Origin: RGIG250 sp964540025
Lineage (GTDB): Bacteria > Bacillota > Negativicutes > Selenomonadales > Selenomonadaceae
Direction: 5' to 3'
Assembly: GCA_964540025.1 (NCBI GenBank)
Contig: CAZIKQ010000006.1
Span: 1-63,643, forward strand
Length of the DNA: 63,643 nucleotides
The translations under genes were made by a program, and so were the position numbers. This document shows, piece after piece, positions 1 through 8,140 of this stretch. Within the stretch, counting starts at the first letter, position 1. Each line of letters begins with the position of its first letter. Under the pieces are notes generated by a model, which saw nothing but the letters and a program-made list of their open reading frames with translations, did not search any database and was not told the DNA's origin.

Positions 1-221
1 CATTCGGACGCATTAAGTGAGTTAGTCAAACTCGGACTTATTAAGTGAGTTAGTCAAGCCGGAGGGGTGACATATAATCGGTCTGATAGCCTCCCCTGTA
101 GGGGAGGTGGCGGCGTAGCCGCCGGAGGGGTGACAGACAAATCAATGGTTTTCCTGCTTCACCCCTCAGCCGCTTTCAGCGACAGTTCCCCTACAGGGGA
201 GCCTTTGAGACTGATTAGTAG
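1..221. repeat. Intergenic repeat cluster, family A
   Basis: No gene is visible here. Two 28-bp tandem units (5-32 and 33-60) share the core ATTAAGTGAGTTAGTCAA. They are followed by an inverted-sense copy of the family A element, with hairpin CCTCCCCTGTAGGGGAGG near 92-109 and a GGCGGCGTAGCCGCC stem beside it. A second, forward copy lies at about 155-215 (TCACCCCTCAGCCGC ... TTCCCCTACAGGGGAGCC). The 54 bases at 31-84 recur inverted at 35268-35321 with one mismatch. The cluster lies just downstream of rsmI and may also end its transcript, but no T-run is obvious. Confidence 0.8.
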
Positions 222-1115
222 TTACCCTCGTTCCCCAAGGCACATTCGATAGACGTCCCGGCGGGACAGGCCGGTCTGCCGGGCCAGCTGGCGCATTGCT
301 TCCTTTTCAGGCACGCCCTGCCCGATGAGGTCCGCCACCGCCGCCATGACGGCTTCGGGATTCCTGGCCGTCATGGCGCGGCCGCCGGTTTCTTCCTCCG
401 GAGCATCGGGAGTCGTATCCCGGCCGCCGACGATGATGACAAATTCTCCCCGCTGCTCCTTATCAGACAGCCCCGCCAGCAGTTCCTTCAGCCGGCCCCG
501 GCGGTATTCCTCGTACTTCTTGGTCAGCTCCCGGCAAAGGACCGCCGGACGGCCGCCCCCCAGAACCCCGGCCAGCTCCTTCAGGGTGTCCGCCAGCCGG
601 TGAGGAGCCTCGTAAAAAATCAGGGTCTCCCGATGGCCGGACAGCTCCGCCAGCAGCTCCCGGCGCTTTTCCTTTGTCCGGGGCAGAAATCCGGCGAAGG
701 AAAAGCGGACCGTATCGAGGCCGGAGGCAATCAGCCCGGTAAGGGCCGCGTTAGCCCCCGGCAGGACAGTTACCGGGATCCCGGCGGCGATGGCCCGCCG
801 AACCAGATCAGCTCCCGGATCGGCGATACCGGGCAGCCCCGCGTCGCTGACGCAGGCAACGCTCTCCCCGGCCAACAGCCGCTGAATCAGCGGCGGCCCG
901 GCGGTTTCCCTGTTGTGCTCATGGTAGCTTATCAGGGGGGTATGGATATCGTAGTGAGCAAGGAGTCCCCTAGTGTGCCGGGTATCCTCCGCCGCGATTA
1001 CATCTACCTCCCCCAGCACCCTTACGGCCCGGTAGGTCATATCCTCCAGGTTGCCGATGGGAGTCCCCGTCAGGTAGAGGATCCCGGCTGTCCGTTCACG
1101 TTCAGTTTCACTCAT
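222..1115 (-). CDS. rsmI: 16S rRNA (cytidine(1402)-2'-O)-methyltransferase RsmI
   Basis: SAM-dependent methyltransferase that modifies the 2'-OH of C1402 in the decoding centre of 16S rRNA. The 297-residue protein has the family hallmarks in order: GTPIGNLEDMT near residue 17, AEDTRHTRGLL near 42, SYHEHN near 64 and SDAGLPGIADPG near 90. The length is normal for RsmI. The C-terminal tail (about 255-297) looks like the small helical extension seen in Firmicutes members. The start overlaps the 3' end of the upstream AI-2E-family gene, so the two are probably cotranscribed. Assignment is by motif and length. Confidence 0.96.
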   Translation of the reverse strand: MSETERERTAGILYLTGTPIGNLEDMTYRAVRVLGEVDVIAAEDTRHTRGLLAHYDIHTPLISYHEHNRETAGPPLIQRLLAGESVACVSDAGLPGIADPGADLVRRAIAAGIPVTVLPGANAALTGLIASGLDTVRFSFAGFLPRTKEKRRELLAELSGHRETLIFYEAPHRLADTLKELAGVLGGGRPAVLCRELTKKYEEYRRGRLKELLAGLSDKEQRGEFVIIVGGRDTTPDAPEEETGGRAMTARNPEAVMAAVADLIGQGVPEKEAMRQLARQTGLSRRDVYRMCLGERG

Positions 1116-2118
1116 CTGTCTCTTTCTCCACGAAAGCCCGGTGAATATCCTCCACCACCAGCCGCAGGGTAACCATAGTGGGAACCGCCAGGAACATTCC
1201 CAGAGGGCCGATGATTTCTCCGGCCAGGGTCAGTCCCAGAATGATGGCCAGGGGATGAAGCCGCAGGGAATGTCCCACCAGCGAGGGATAGATCAGGTTA
1301 TGATTCAGCTGGGTCACAAACAAAAAGAAAAGGATCGTATGGAGCCCGATGACCGGCGAGACGGTTACCATTATCAGGGAGGCAAAGCAGGAGGCGATCA
1401 CCGGCCCCACCAGCGGGAAAAATTCACACACTCCGGAGAAAACGGCAAAGACCGGCCCGTAGGGCAAATCCCGGAAGGCAAAATAGCTGTAGACCACCAC
1501 GCCCATCAGCAGGCAGATCTTGATCTGGCTGATGATAAACACCCGCAGGGACCGGAGAATATTTTCCAGCAGGGCCGCGATTCTCCCCTGCTGGTCAGCG
1601 GCAAACAGCGAAACGAGCCAGCCTTTTATCTTCGCCCCTTCCGCCAGCAGATAATAGGTCGAAAGGAGGATCAGCACGATGTCGATGACCCGGGAAAAGG
1701 CCGACACCAGCATGGACAGAGAGCTGCTCATGAAGCCGACGGAAAATTTTGTCAGCTGGGTCCAAGCGTTATTTATTTCTTCCCCAAAGATTGGCAGTTC
1801 CTTCACCCAGGGCAGCGTCATAAAGGAAGCCACCATCTGAGGCAGCTTATTGACGAAATCCTGCCCCATGGGCACGACGGTAGCGTATAAAATCACAAAG
1901 ACCACTACCATCAAAAGGACAAAGCAAAACAGAACGCTGAACGCCGCCAGGAGGCGCGGCACTCTGGCCTCCATCCTGTCCACCAGCCCGGACAGCAGTA
2001 AGTCCAGGACCAGGGAGACAAAAATAACGACGGCAAACTGCGGCAGCCAGGCAACGGAGAGGAGGATCCCCACCATAAACAGACCTAAGCCAAGCGATGT
2101 AAGCTGGCGACTTCCCAT
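1108..2118 (-). CDS. AI-2E family transporter (PerM/YtvI-like permease)
   Basis: Polytopic inner-membrane protein of 336 residues with the usual architecture: paired N-terminal hydrophobic segments (about 10-40 and 60-85), a soluble middle, and a block of C-terminal membrane helices ending in GEIIGPLGMFLAVPTMVTL. That last stretch matches the conserved end of the family. A purine-rich ribosome site (GGGAGATGAG) precedes the ATG. The gene is upstream of rsmI with an overlapping junction. Characterised members export autoinducer-2 or act as Na+/H+ antiporters. The substrate here cannot be read from sequence. Confidence 0.9.
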   Translation of the reverse strand: MGSRQLTSLGLGLFMVGILLSVAWLPQFAVVIFVSLVLDLLLSGLVDRMEARVPRLLAAFSVLFCFVLLMVVVFVILYATVVPMGQDFVNKLPQMVASFMTLPWVKELPIFGEEINNAWTQLTKFSVGFMSSSLSMLVSAFSRVIDIVLILLSTYYLLAEGAKIKGWLVSLFAADQQGRIAALLENILRSLRVFIISQIKICLLMGVVVYSYFAFRDLPYGPVFAVFSGVCEFFPLVGPVIASCFASLIMVTVSPVIGLHTILFFLFVTQLNHNLIYPSLVGHSLRLHPLAIILGLTLAGEIIGPLGMFLAVPTMVTLRLVVEDIHRAFVEKETDE

Positions 2119-2141
2119 AAATTTCTCATCTCCCTGTCTTC

Positions 2142-2191
2142 AAAAAACCGGGCGGGCAGGCCACATCCCGATTCGTGACCTATGCCCGCCC
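2142..2191 (-). terminator. Intrinsic terminator after the ftsZ-like gene
   Basis: On the minus strand the 9-bp stem GGGCGGGCA/TGCCCGCCC is followed by GGTTTTTTG. It separates the ftsZ-like gene from the AI-2E permease and rsmI. Confidence 0.8.
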
Positions 2192-2205
2192 TCATGCTTT
2201 CTCAT

Positions 2206-3465
2206 TTATTTATCTTTCCCGAAGTCATCGGACCAGCGGGGAACCGTCATCCTCCCAAGGCCAATGGGCTTAAAAGGCTCCTCCTGCTTCCCTTCCGCCC
2301 CCTGTGACTTTGCCATAAAGGATGGGGGCATCAGCTCCGACCCCGGCGGCTCCTGGGGAGCGGCCGCCCCGGTTTCAACCGGGGCGGCGGGCTCTCCCTT
2401 CTGACCGCGGATCTGCTTCAACAGATCCCTGGCGGTCATCACCTTCCCCGGCTGGCTCACGATTCGCGGAGCCGCGGGCGCTGCTCCGCCCTCAAAGTCG
2501 GCGGCAATAATCGTCGCCCTGACCTTCGTTCCCATCTCCGGCACCGTAACCACGCCGAAAATGAGGTCAACATCCGGGGATGTACGGCTGTTGATATACT
2601 GGGAAGCATCATTGATATCAAAAATGGAAATGTCCTCACTGCCGAAGATGTTGAGGATAATTCCCCTGGCTCCCCGGAGGGGACGCTCGATGAGCGGACT
2701 GGAAACAGCCGCTTCCACCGCCTTGACCACGGAGCCGCTTTCATCCTCGCCGATGCCCCAGACAACGTCGCTGTTGCTGGTATTGCGGCAGAGTATCGTC
2801 CGCACGTCCGCAAAGTCGACGTTCACCTTGCCGGTAGTGAGGATGGTGTCGGCAATGCACTCGATAGCCTGACGAAGGATGTTGTCCGCCGCCTTGAAAG
2901 CATCCACCAGGGACATGCTCTTATACTCGGGCAGCTTCAGCAGGTTATCGTTCTTTACGGTAATGAGGGCATCCATACAGCCCTTCATTTTATCTATGCC
3001 GGTCTGGGCCATCATCAGCTTGCGCTTTCCTTCCCAGGAAAAGGGAACCGTCACCACGCCGATGGTCATGATCCCCATATCCCTGGCGACCTTGGCTACT
3101 ACCGGCGCCGCCCCGGTACCTACCCCGGCCCCCATCCCGGCCGTAATAAAGACCAGGTTTGCCCCCTGAATGGCCTGGGCAATTTTTCGCTCATCGATGC
3201 GGGCCGCATTGGCCCCCAGCTCAATATTGCCGCCGGTACCCCGGCCGCCGGTGATGGCCTCGCCGATGGCGATGGTCCGAATCCCCCTGTCCTCCAGGTT
3301 CCGAAGAGTCTTCTTGTCGGTATTGATCCCGATAAGCTCTGCCTGGAAATGCGCGTCGTCCTCGGCAATGCGGAGCAGCACGCTGTTTCCGCCGCCGCCG
3401 ACGCCGACGACTTTTATATTTACAACCGGTCTCCTGATGGCCTGCTCCATTCTTTCAGCTGCCAT
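2206..3465 (-). CDS. FtsZ-family tubulin-like GTPase, divergent paralogue
   Basis: Tubulin/FtsZ-superfamily GTPase of 419 residues. FtsZ polymerises on GTP to form the division ring. Family features are present: GVGGGGNSV (about 21-29), GGRGTGGN (73-80), NDNLLKL (about 172), and the T7 catalytic loop NVDFADV (about 215-221). The tubulin signature at 112-118 reads GAGVGTG instead of GGGTGTG, and the PF-x-FEG segment reads PFSWEG. The start at 3465 is chosen because AGAGGAGG lies just upstream. A longer frame from 3516 lacks such a site. The C-terminus (MTVPRWSDDF) only loosely resembles the FtsZ tail that binds FtsA/ZipA-type partners. The gene stands alone, not beside ftsA or mur genes, so I infer a second, specialised FtsZ. 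Confidence 0.85.
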   Translation of the reverse strand: MAAERMEQAIRRPVVNIKVVGVGGGGNSVLLRIAEDDAHFQAELIGINTDKKTLRNLEDRGIRTIAIGEAITGGRGTGGNIELGANAARIDERKIAQAIQGANLVFITAGMGAGVGTGAAPVVAKVARDMGIMTIGVVTVPFSWEGKRKLMMAQTGIDKMKGCMDALITVKNDNLLKLPEYKSMSLVDAFKAADNILRQAIECIADTILTTGKVNVDFADVRTILCRNTSNSDVVWGIGEDESGSVVKAVEAAVSSPLIERPLRGARGIILNIFGSEDISIFDINDASQYINSRTSPDVDLIFGVVTVPEMGTKVRATIIAADFEGGAAPAAPRIVSQPGKVMTARDLLKQIRGQKGEPAAPVETGAAAPQEPPGSELMPPSFMAKSQGAEGKQEEPFKPIGLGRMTVPRWSDDFGKDK

Positions 3466-3620
3466 GTCCCGGCCTCCTCTCAAACACAAAACGCTCCCCG
3501 TGAAAGGAGATAACACCCCGTTTGCGAGACATTCGTCATATGTATCCTCTTTTCCTGCTTTTTGAAGAGGTCTGTAAAAATTTTTCTTTCAAATTTGTAC
3601 CACCTTTGTACCGCCGGAAG

Positions 3621-3659
3621 AAAAAAGTCCCCGGGAGTGATCGCACAACCCTTAGGGAC
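3621..3659 (-). terminator. Intrinsic terminator after tkt
   Basis: On the minus strand GTCCC ... GGGAC closes a hairpin followed by TTTTTT. It lies just past the transketolase stop and ends the aroH-ridA-tkt unit. Confidence 0.7.
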
Positions 3660-3675
3660 AGCTTTTCCCCTGAAA

Positions 3676-5658
3676 TTACAGGATGTTCCTCATAGCCTTC
3701 ACGATATTTTCCACGGTAAAGCCAAATTTTTTCTGAAGAACCCCGGCCGGGGCGGAAGCCCCGAAGCCCTTCATGGTGACGGTGGCTCCGTCAAGGCCCA
3801 CATATCTGCCCCAGCCGAAGCCGCCGCCAGCCTCTACGGCTACACGGGCCCGGATATTCTTCGGCAGAACGCTGTTCCGGTACTCCTCGCTCTGCTGTTC
3901 AAAGAGGTCGAGGGAGGGAGCAGAAACCACCGTTACATGGATACCCTCTTTGGCCAGCTCCGCCTGAGCCTCAATGGCCAGAGAAACCTCGGAGCCGGAG
4001 GCAATGTAAATGCCCCGGGCTTCACCCTGAGCCGGGGAAATAACGTAAGCGCCCTTCAGGGCTTCCTTGCTGGAACCGGCCAGCTGGGGAAGATTCTGAC
4101 GGGAAAGGACGAGAGCGGTGGGCGTATCGGTACTGGTCACCGCCAAATACCAGCCGGCGGCGGTTTCGGTCATATCCGCCGGACGGAACACATTGAAGTT
4201 TGGCAGGGCCCGGAGAGAGGCCAGCTGTTCAATGGGCTCATGAGTGGGGCCATCCTCCCCGACGCCGATGGAATCGTGGGTATAAACGTAAATGACGGGC
4301 AGCTTCATGAGGGCAGCCAGTCGCATCATGGGCTTTACATAGTCGCTAAAAACGAAAAAGGTCGCGATATACGGCATCAGGCCGCCGTGGAGGGCAATGC
4401 CGTTGGCCATGGCCCCCATGGCCAGCTCCCGGACGCCGAAGTGGAGGTTGCGGCCTGCGTAGCAGCCGGCGGAGAAATCGGCGATTTCCTTCATGGCAGT
4501 CTTGTTGGAGGGAGCCAGGTCAGCGCTGCCGCCGATAAGCTGGGGCAGCTTGTCCTTCAAGCGGTTGATCAGGACGCCGGAGCTGCTGCGGGTAGCCTCC
4601 GGCTTGTCCCCATGGGCCCAGAATTCCTCATCCTTCAGGAGCGCCTCCGCATCCACCGGAGAATGCATCTCATCCCACAGCTGTGCCATCTCCGGATATT
4701 TCTCCCGGTAGGCCGCAAAGAGAACGTCCCACTTTCCTTCCTGTACGGCTCCCTGCTCTGCATACTGGGCCACGGCGTCATAAACCTCTTCCGGCACGTA
4801 GAAGTCCTCATCCGCGGGCCAGCCGAGGTTTTCCTTCAGGGCCGCCACGTTATCGGCGCCCAGCGGTTCCCCGTGGGCGCTGGCCTTGCCCTGCTTTGCC
4901 GGGCAGCCGTAGCCGATTTCCGTATGGACGGTGATGAAGGAAGGACGGGTCCTGTCCGCCTTGGCCACCCTGATGGCCGCCGCAACCGCGTCAATGTTAT
5001 TGCCGTCGGCCACCTCTATGGTCTGGAAGCCAAAGGCTTCCATGCGCCTCTGAACGTTTTCGGTGAAAGCGATATCCGTACTGCCCTCGATGGAAATCTT
5101 ATTGCTGTCGTATAAAACGATGAGCTTGCCCAGCTTCAGGGTGCCGGCCAGGGAGAAGGCTTCGGAGGAAATACCCTCCATCATACAGCCGTCGCCGCCC
5201 AGGACATAGGTGTAATGGTCAACTATCGGGAAGCCCGGCTTGTTGAAGCGGGCCGCCAGGTGCGCTTCCGCCATGGCCATGCCTACCGCCATGCCCATAC
5301 CGGCGCCGAGGGGGCCAGTGGTAGCCTCAACGCCGACGGTATGACCGTACTCCGGATGACCGGGAGTCCGGGAGCCCTCCTGACGGAATTCTTTCAAATC
5401 GTCAATGGTAAGACCATAGCCAAAAAGATGAAGCAGACTGTAGAGGAGCATGGAGCCATGGCCGCCGGAAAGGACGAACCGGTCACGATCTGCCCATTTG
5501 GGGTCAGCCGGGTTGTGCTTCATTACCTTTGCCCACAGGGCGAAGGCGGCGGGAGCCGCCCCCAAGGGCAGACCCGGATGGCCGCTGTTCGCCTTCTGAA
5601 TGGCGTCAGCGGAAAGGACCCGAATGGCGTTTACGCATTTTATATCAAGCTGGGACAT
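3676..5658 (-). CDS. tkt: Transketolase
   Basis: Thiamine-diphosphate enzyme moving two-carbon ketol units in the non-oxidative pentose phosphate pathway, which also supplies erythrose 4-phosphate for aromatic synthesis. It is full length (660 residues). Visible features: NSGHPGLPLGAAP near 25, the ThDP/Mg site GDGCMMEGISSEA near 154 ending in SNKIS, the pyrimidine-domain FGVREL with its catalytic glutamate near 405, and YTHDSIGVGEDGPTH near 460. A strong ribosome site (AGGAGGAG) precedes the ATG. ridA and a chorismate-mutase-like gene lie immediately upstream on the same strand, a plausible link between pentose phosphate and aromatic metabolism. Confidence 0.97.
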   Translation of the reverse strand: MSQLDIKCVNAIRVLSADAIQKANSGHPGLPLGAAPAAFALWAKVMKHNPADPKWADRDRFVLSGGHGSMLLYSLLHLFGYGLTIDDLKEFRQEGSRTPGHPEYGHTVGVEATTGPLGAGMGMAVGMAMAEAHLAARFNKPGFPIVDHYTYVLGGDGCMMEGISSEAFSLAGTLKLGKLIVLYDSNKISIEGSTDIAFTENVQRRMEAFGFQTIEVADGNNIDAVAAAIRVAKADRTRPSFITVHTEIGYGCPAKQGKASAHGEPLGADNVAALKENLGWPADEDFYVPEEVYDAVAQYAEQGAVQEGKWDVLFAAYREKYPEMAQLWDEMHSPVDAEALLKDEEFWAHGDKPEATRSSSGVLINRLKDKLPQLIGGSADLAPSNKTAMKEIADFSAGCYAGRNLHFGVRELAMGAMANGIALHGGLMPYIATFFVFSDYVKPMMRLAALMKLPVIYVYTHDSIGVGEDGPTHEPIEQLASLRALPNFNVFRPADMTETAAGWYLAVTSTDTPTALVLSRQNLPQLAGSSKEALKGAYVISPAQGEARGIYIASGSEVSLAIEAQAELAKEGIHVTVVSAPSLDLFEQQSEEYRNSVLPKNIRARVAVEAGGGFGWGRYVGLDGATVTMKGFGASAPAGVLQKKFGFTVENIVKAMRNIL

Positions 5659-5708
5659 GGGAATATCTCCTCCTGTAAATCAAGTCAGGGAGTCACAACG
5701 ATAGTAAG

Positions 5709-6089
5709 TCAGACTGCTTCGGCTATGAGGTCAATTTCAATCAGCGCGCCCTTGGGAAGGTTGGAAACCTCAACGCAAACCCGGGCCGGGGGATTTTCCG
5801 TAAAGTAGCCCCCATAAATTTCATTGACCTTGCCAAAATCGCCGATATTCGCGAGGTACACGGTAGTTTTCACGGCCCTGCCCAAAGAAGTCCCGGCGGC
5901 CTCAACGATGGCCTTCAGGTTGTCCAGCACCCGGACTGTCTGGGCTTCAATACCTCCCTCCACCATTGCGCCGGTAGCCGGATCAAGGGGAATCTGCCCG
6001 GAAACAAAGAGCAGTCCGCCGGCAGCGATCGCCTGAGAATAAGGCCCGATGGCGGCAGGGGCCTTTGCCGTGGAAATAACTTTTTTCAT
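5709..6089 (-). CDS. ridA: RidA family enamine/imine deaminase
   Basis: Small soluble protein of 126 residues matching the RidA/YjgF/UK114 family: KAPAAIGPYSQA near residue 8, GLLFVSGQIPLDP near 25, and the C-terminal RVCVEVSNLPKGALIEID with the Arg and Glu used for substrate binding. RidA hydrolyses reactive 2-aminoacrylate-type enamines released by PLP enzymes such as threonine dehydratase, and an ilvA is present 6 kb away. It sits 15 bp downstream of the chorismate-mutase-like gene and 50 bp upstream of tkt. Confidence 0.95.
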   Translation of the reverse strand: MKKVISTAKAPAAIGPYSQAIAAGGLLFVSGQIPLDPATGAMVEGGIEAQTVRVLDNLKAIVEAAGTSLGRAVKTTVYLANIGDFGKVNEIYGGYFTENPPARVCVEVSNLPKGALIEIDLIAEAV

Positions 6090-6103
6090 TTTGAATTCTC
6101 CTT

Positions 6104-6472
6104 TTAAGTTGACAGTTTGCTAAGATCCGGGCGGAGATTCGTTGCCCCGCCTAAATATATATGCTTAATATCCTTTTGGGATTTGTCCGTGTCCACCAGC
6201 ATGAGGGCGCGAATGCACAGGGGCAGAGAACCCTCCACCGCGATCTGCCGGGCGTCAAACAGCGGAACTAAATCAAAGCCGGGGATCTGACGGGCTCCGG
6301 CCGCCGGAAAGGCCGCCGTTATATCCTCCGTGGAGGAAAAAATTACCGCTCCGATATCCTCAGGCTCAATGCCGTTCTTCCGGCACATGGTGGTCACCAG
6401 CCATCTTGACGCCGAGAAAACATCATTCTCGGTGTTTTCGTTAATCGTTATTGCTCCGCGAATACCACGCAT
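6104..6472 (-). CDS. AroH-type chorismate mutase homologue with altered active site
   Basis: Protein of 122 residues with the Bacillus AroH fold signature: RGIRGAITI at the start (the Arg7 equivalent), LCIRALMLVDTD (the Arg90 equivalent), HIYLGGA (Tyr108 equivalent) and LRPDLS. AroH converts chorismate to prephenate for Phe/Tyr synthesis. The segment that in B. subtilis carries Cys75 and Glu78 (CMQE) reads DARQ here, so both residues are replaced. The codons (GAC GCC CGG CAG) are unambiguous. Catalysis may be weakened or the substrate changed. Neighbours are ridA and tkt on the same strand. Confidence 0.85.
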   Translation of the reverse strand: MRGIRGAITINENTENDVFSASRWLVTTMCRKNGIEPEDIGAVIFSSTEDITAAFPAAGARQIPGFDLVPLFDARQIAVEGSLPLCIRALMLVDTDKSQKDIKHIYLGGATNLRPDLSKLST

Positions 6473-6520
6473 TTAGATACCTCCCTGGAATAAAGACTTC
6501 ATTTGTATAGAATATCACAA

Positions 6521-8104
6521 TCAGCTGTTTTTGAAAATATCCCAGAGAAGTTTCCCGCAAAGAACCAGCGCCGCCAGATAGCCCAGCACTCCCAGCAGGG
6601 GAATCTCCAAAATTTTTGGGGTCATCTGGGTGGTGGATATGACGCTGGAGCCCAAAAGCAGCGCCGCTCCCAAAATGCCGAATACCAGTTTATTTATCAT
6701 TCCGTCCAGCCGGTTCAGGGGTTCCTCCGAACCGGTAAGGTCCAGGTTGACTTTTGTCTGTCCGGACATGGTCATCCGGAGGATATCGGAAATCTGCTCC
6801 GGCAGCTGCATCGTCTTTCTGACCAGATTGTAGCCGTTCTGTTTCAGCCGGGCCATCTCCTCCGGCCAGTCGATGTTCTTTTCAAAATCAAGGCTGAAAG
6901 CCCGGGTAAAAATATCCACAAAGCTTACCCCGGGACAATGGCGCCGCATAACGCCCTCGATGGTGATTACGCCCCGGGCAAACATACTTAGCCCCGGACC
7001 AATGGCAATGCGATTGTTTTTCAGGGTAGCCAGAATCTGCCGGGTCAGCTCCCCCATGCCAAGCCGGGAAAAATTCATGTCCCCATAGCGCAGGATCAAG
7101 GCTTCAACGTCCTCGTAAAGCCGGGTGTGATCGATTCGTCCCCGGGGGCGGCCCAGAGTCAGAACAGCCGCTTTCATCTCATAGGCGTCCCGCCGGGCCA
7201 GCGCCATTATGGCCTTCCTTACGGCCGCTCTGTCCCGATGGGAAAGCCGCCCCATCATGCCGAAATCCAGCCAGACGATCTTGTCCCCCCGGATCCGCAT
7301 ATTGCCGGGATGAGGATCGGCATGAAAGAAACCGTCCTCCACCAGCTGGCGGACATAATGCTCCCCCAGCCGCCGTCCCAGCTGGTTCATATCGTAACCG
7401 GCAGCTCTCAGCGCCGCTTCGTCGTCGAAGGGGATCCCCTCCACGAAATCCATCACCAGGATCCGGGGGGTGGTAAGCCCCCGGTGAACCTTCGGCCCAT
7501 CGATGTGGGGCTCGTCCGCGTTCAACCGGCAGAACTCCTCGATATTTTGCGCCTCGATGAGAAAATCCATCTCCTGACGGGCGATGGCCTGGAATTCATC
7601 CAGTATCTGGTCAAAGTCGATGACGCTTTCCTTCTTGCCCACCAGCTTCATTATCGCCGCCGCCCGCCTCAACAGCAGAATATCCCTGGCGATGATGCCG
7701 GAAATGTTCGGCCTCTGCACCTTTACCGCCACCGCCGTGCCGTCCCGCAGCTCCGCCCGATGTACCTGAGCGATGGAGGCTGAGCCCAAAGCCCTTTCCT
7801 CCATTGACCGGAACACCTGCTCCAGGGGGCAGTCGTACTCCGCTTCAATTATCTGCCGGATCTCTTCAAAGGGCAGGGGCTTTGCTTCCGTCTGAAGGTG
7901 TACCAGCTCGTCGCAATAATCCTGGGGCAGAACGTCCGGACGCATGCTCATGATCTGCCCCAGCTTCACATAGGTGGGCCCCAGATCCTCCAGAATCAGC
8001 CGCAGCTTCATGGGCGTCAGCCCCCGGACAACCTCTCTTTTTCTCAGGACCCCCACCATTTCGCTGACCCGCTGGGCTGAATAATCAAGCTCCGCTTTTT
8101 TCAC
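6521..8104 (-). CDS. UbiB/ABC1 (AarF) family atypical kinase-like protein
   Basis: Protein of 527 residues with the ADCK/UbiB hallmarks: the KxGQ motif in YVKLGQIMSMRPDVLP (about 46-61), the alanine-rich loop ALGSASIAQVHRA (about 105-117), the ATP lysine in VAVKVQRP, ExD in QEMDFLIEAQN, HADPHPGN near 262, and WLDFGMMG as the DFG motif. Two hydrophobic segments at the C-terminus (about 475-520) suggest a membrane anchor, as in other family members. UbiB proteins support isoprenoid-lipid (quinone) biosynthesis or trafficking. No quinone genes lie nearby, so the client here is unknown. Confidence 0.93.
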   Translation of the reverse strand: MKKAELDYSAQRVSEMVGVLRKREVVRGLTPMKLRLILEDLGPTYVKLGQIMSMRPDVLPQDYCDELVHLQTEAKPLPFEEIRQIIEAEYDCPLEQVFRSMEERALGSASIAQVHRAELRDGTAVAVKVQRPNISGIIARDILLLRRAAAIMKLVGKKESVIDFDQILDEFQAIARQEMDFLIEAQNIEEFCRLNADEPHIDGPKVHRGLTTPRILVMDFVEGIPFDDEAALRAAGYDMNQLGRRLGEHYVRQLVEDGFFHADPHPGNMRIRGDKIVWLDFGMMGRLSHRDRAAVRKAIMALARRDAYEMKAAVLTLGRPRGRIDHTRLYEDVEALILRYGDMNFSRLGMGELTRQILATLKNNRIAIGPGLSMFARGVITIEGVMRRHCPGVSFVDIFTRAFSLDFEKNIDWPEEMARLKQNGYNLVRKTMQLPEQISDILRMTMSGQTKVNLDLTGSEEPLNRLDGMINKLVFGILGAALLLGSSVISTTQMTPKILEIPLLGVLGYLAALVLCGKLLWDIFKNS

Positions 8105-8140
8105 GCTGCCGCCTCCTTTGTCAGCTTCCTTTCCCTTACA

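Noticed and set aside
1..221. CRISPR array from the short tandem repeats
   Set aside because: Only two 28-bp units without spacers of regular length, and no cas genes in the window.
3562..5115. Long open frame on the plus strand opposite transketolase
   Set aside because: It is antisense to a clear tkt, shows no family motifs, and its low-complexity composition reflects the GC-rich third positions of the real gene.
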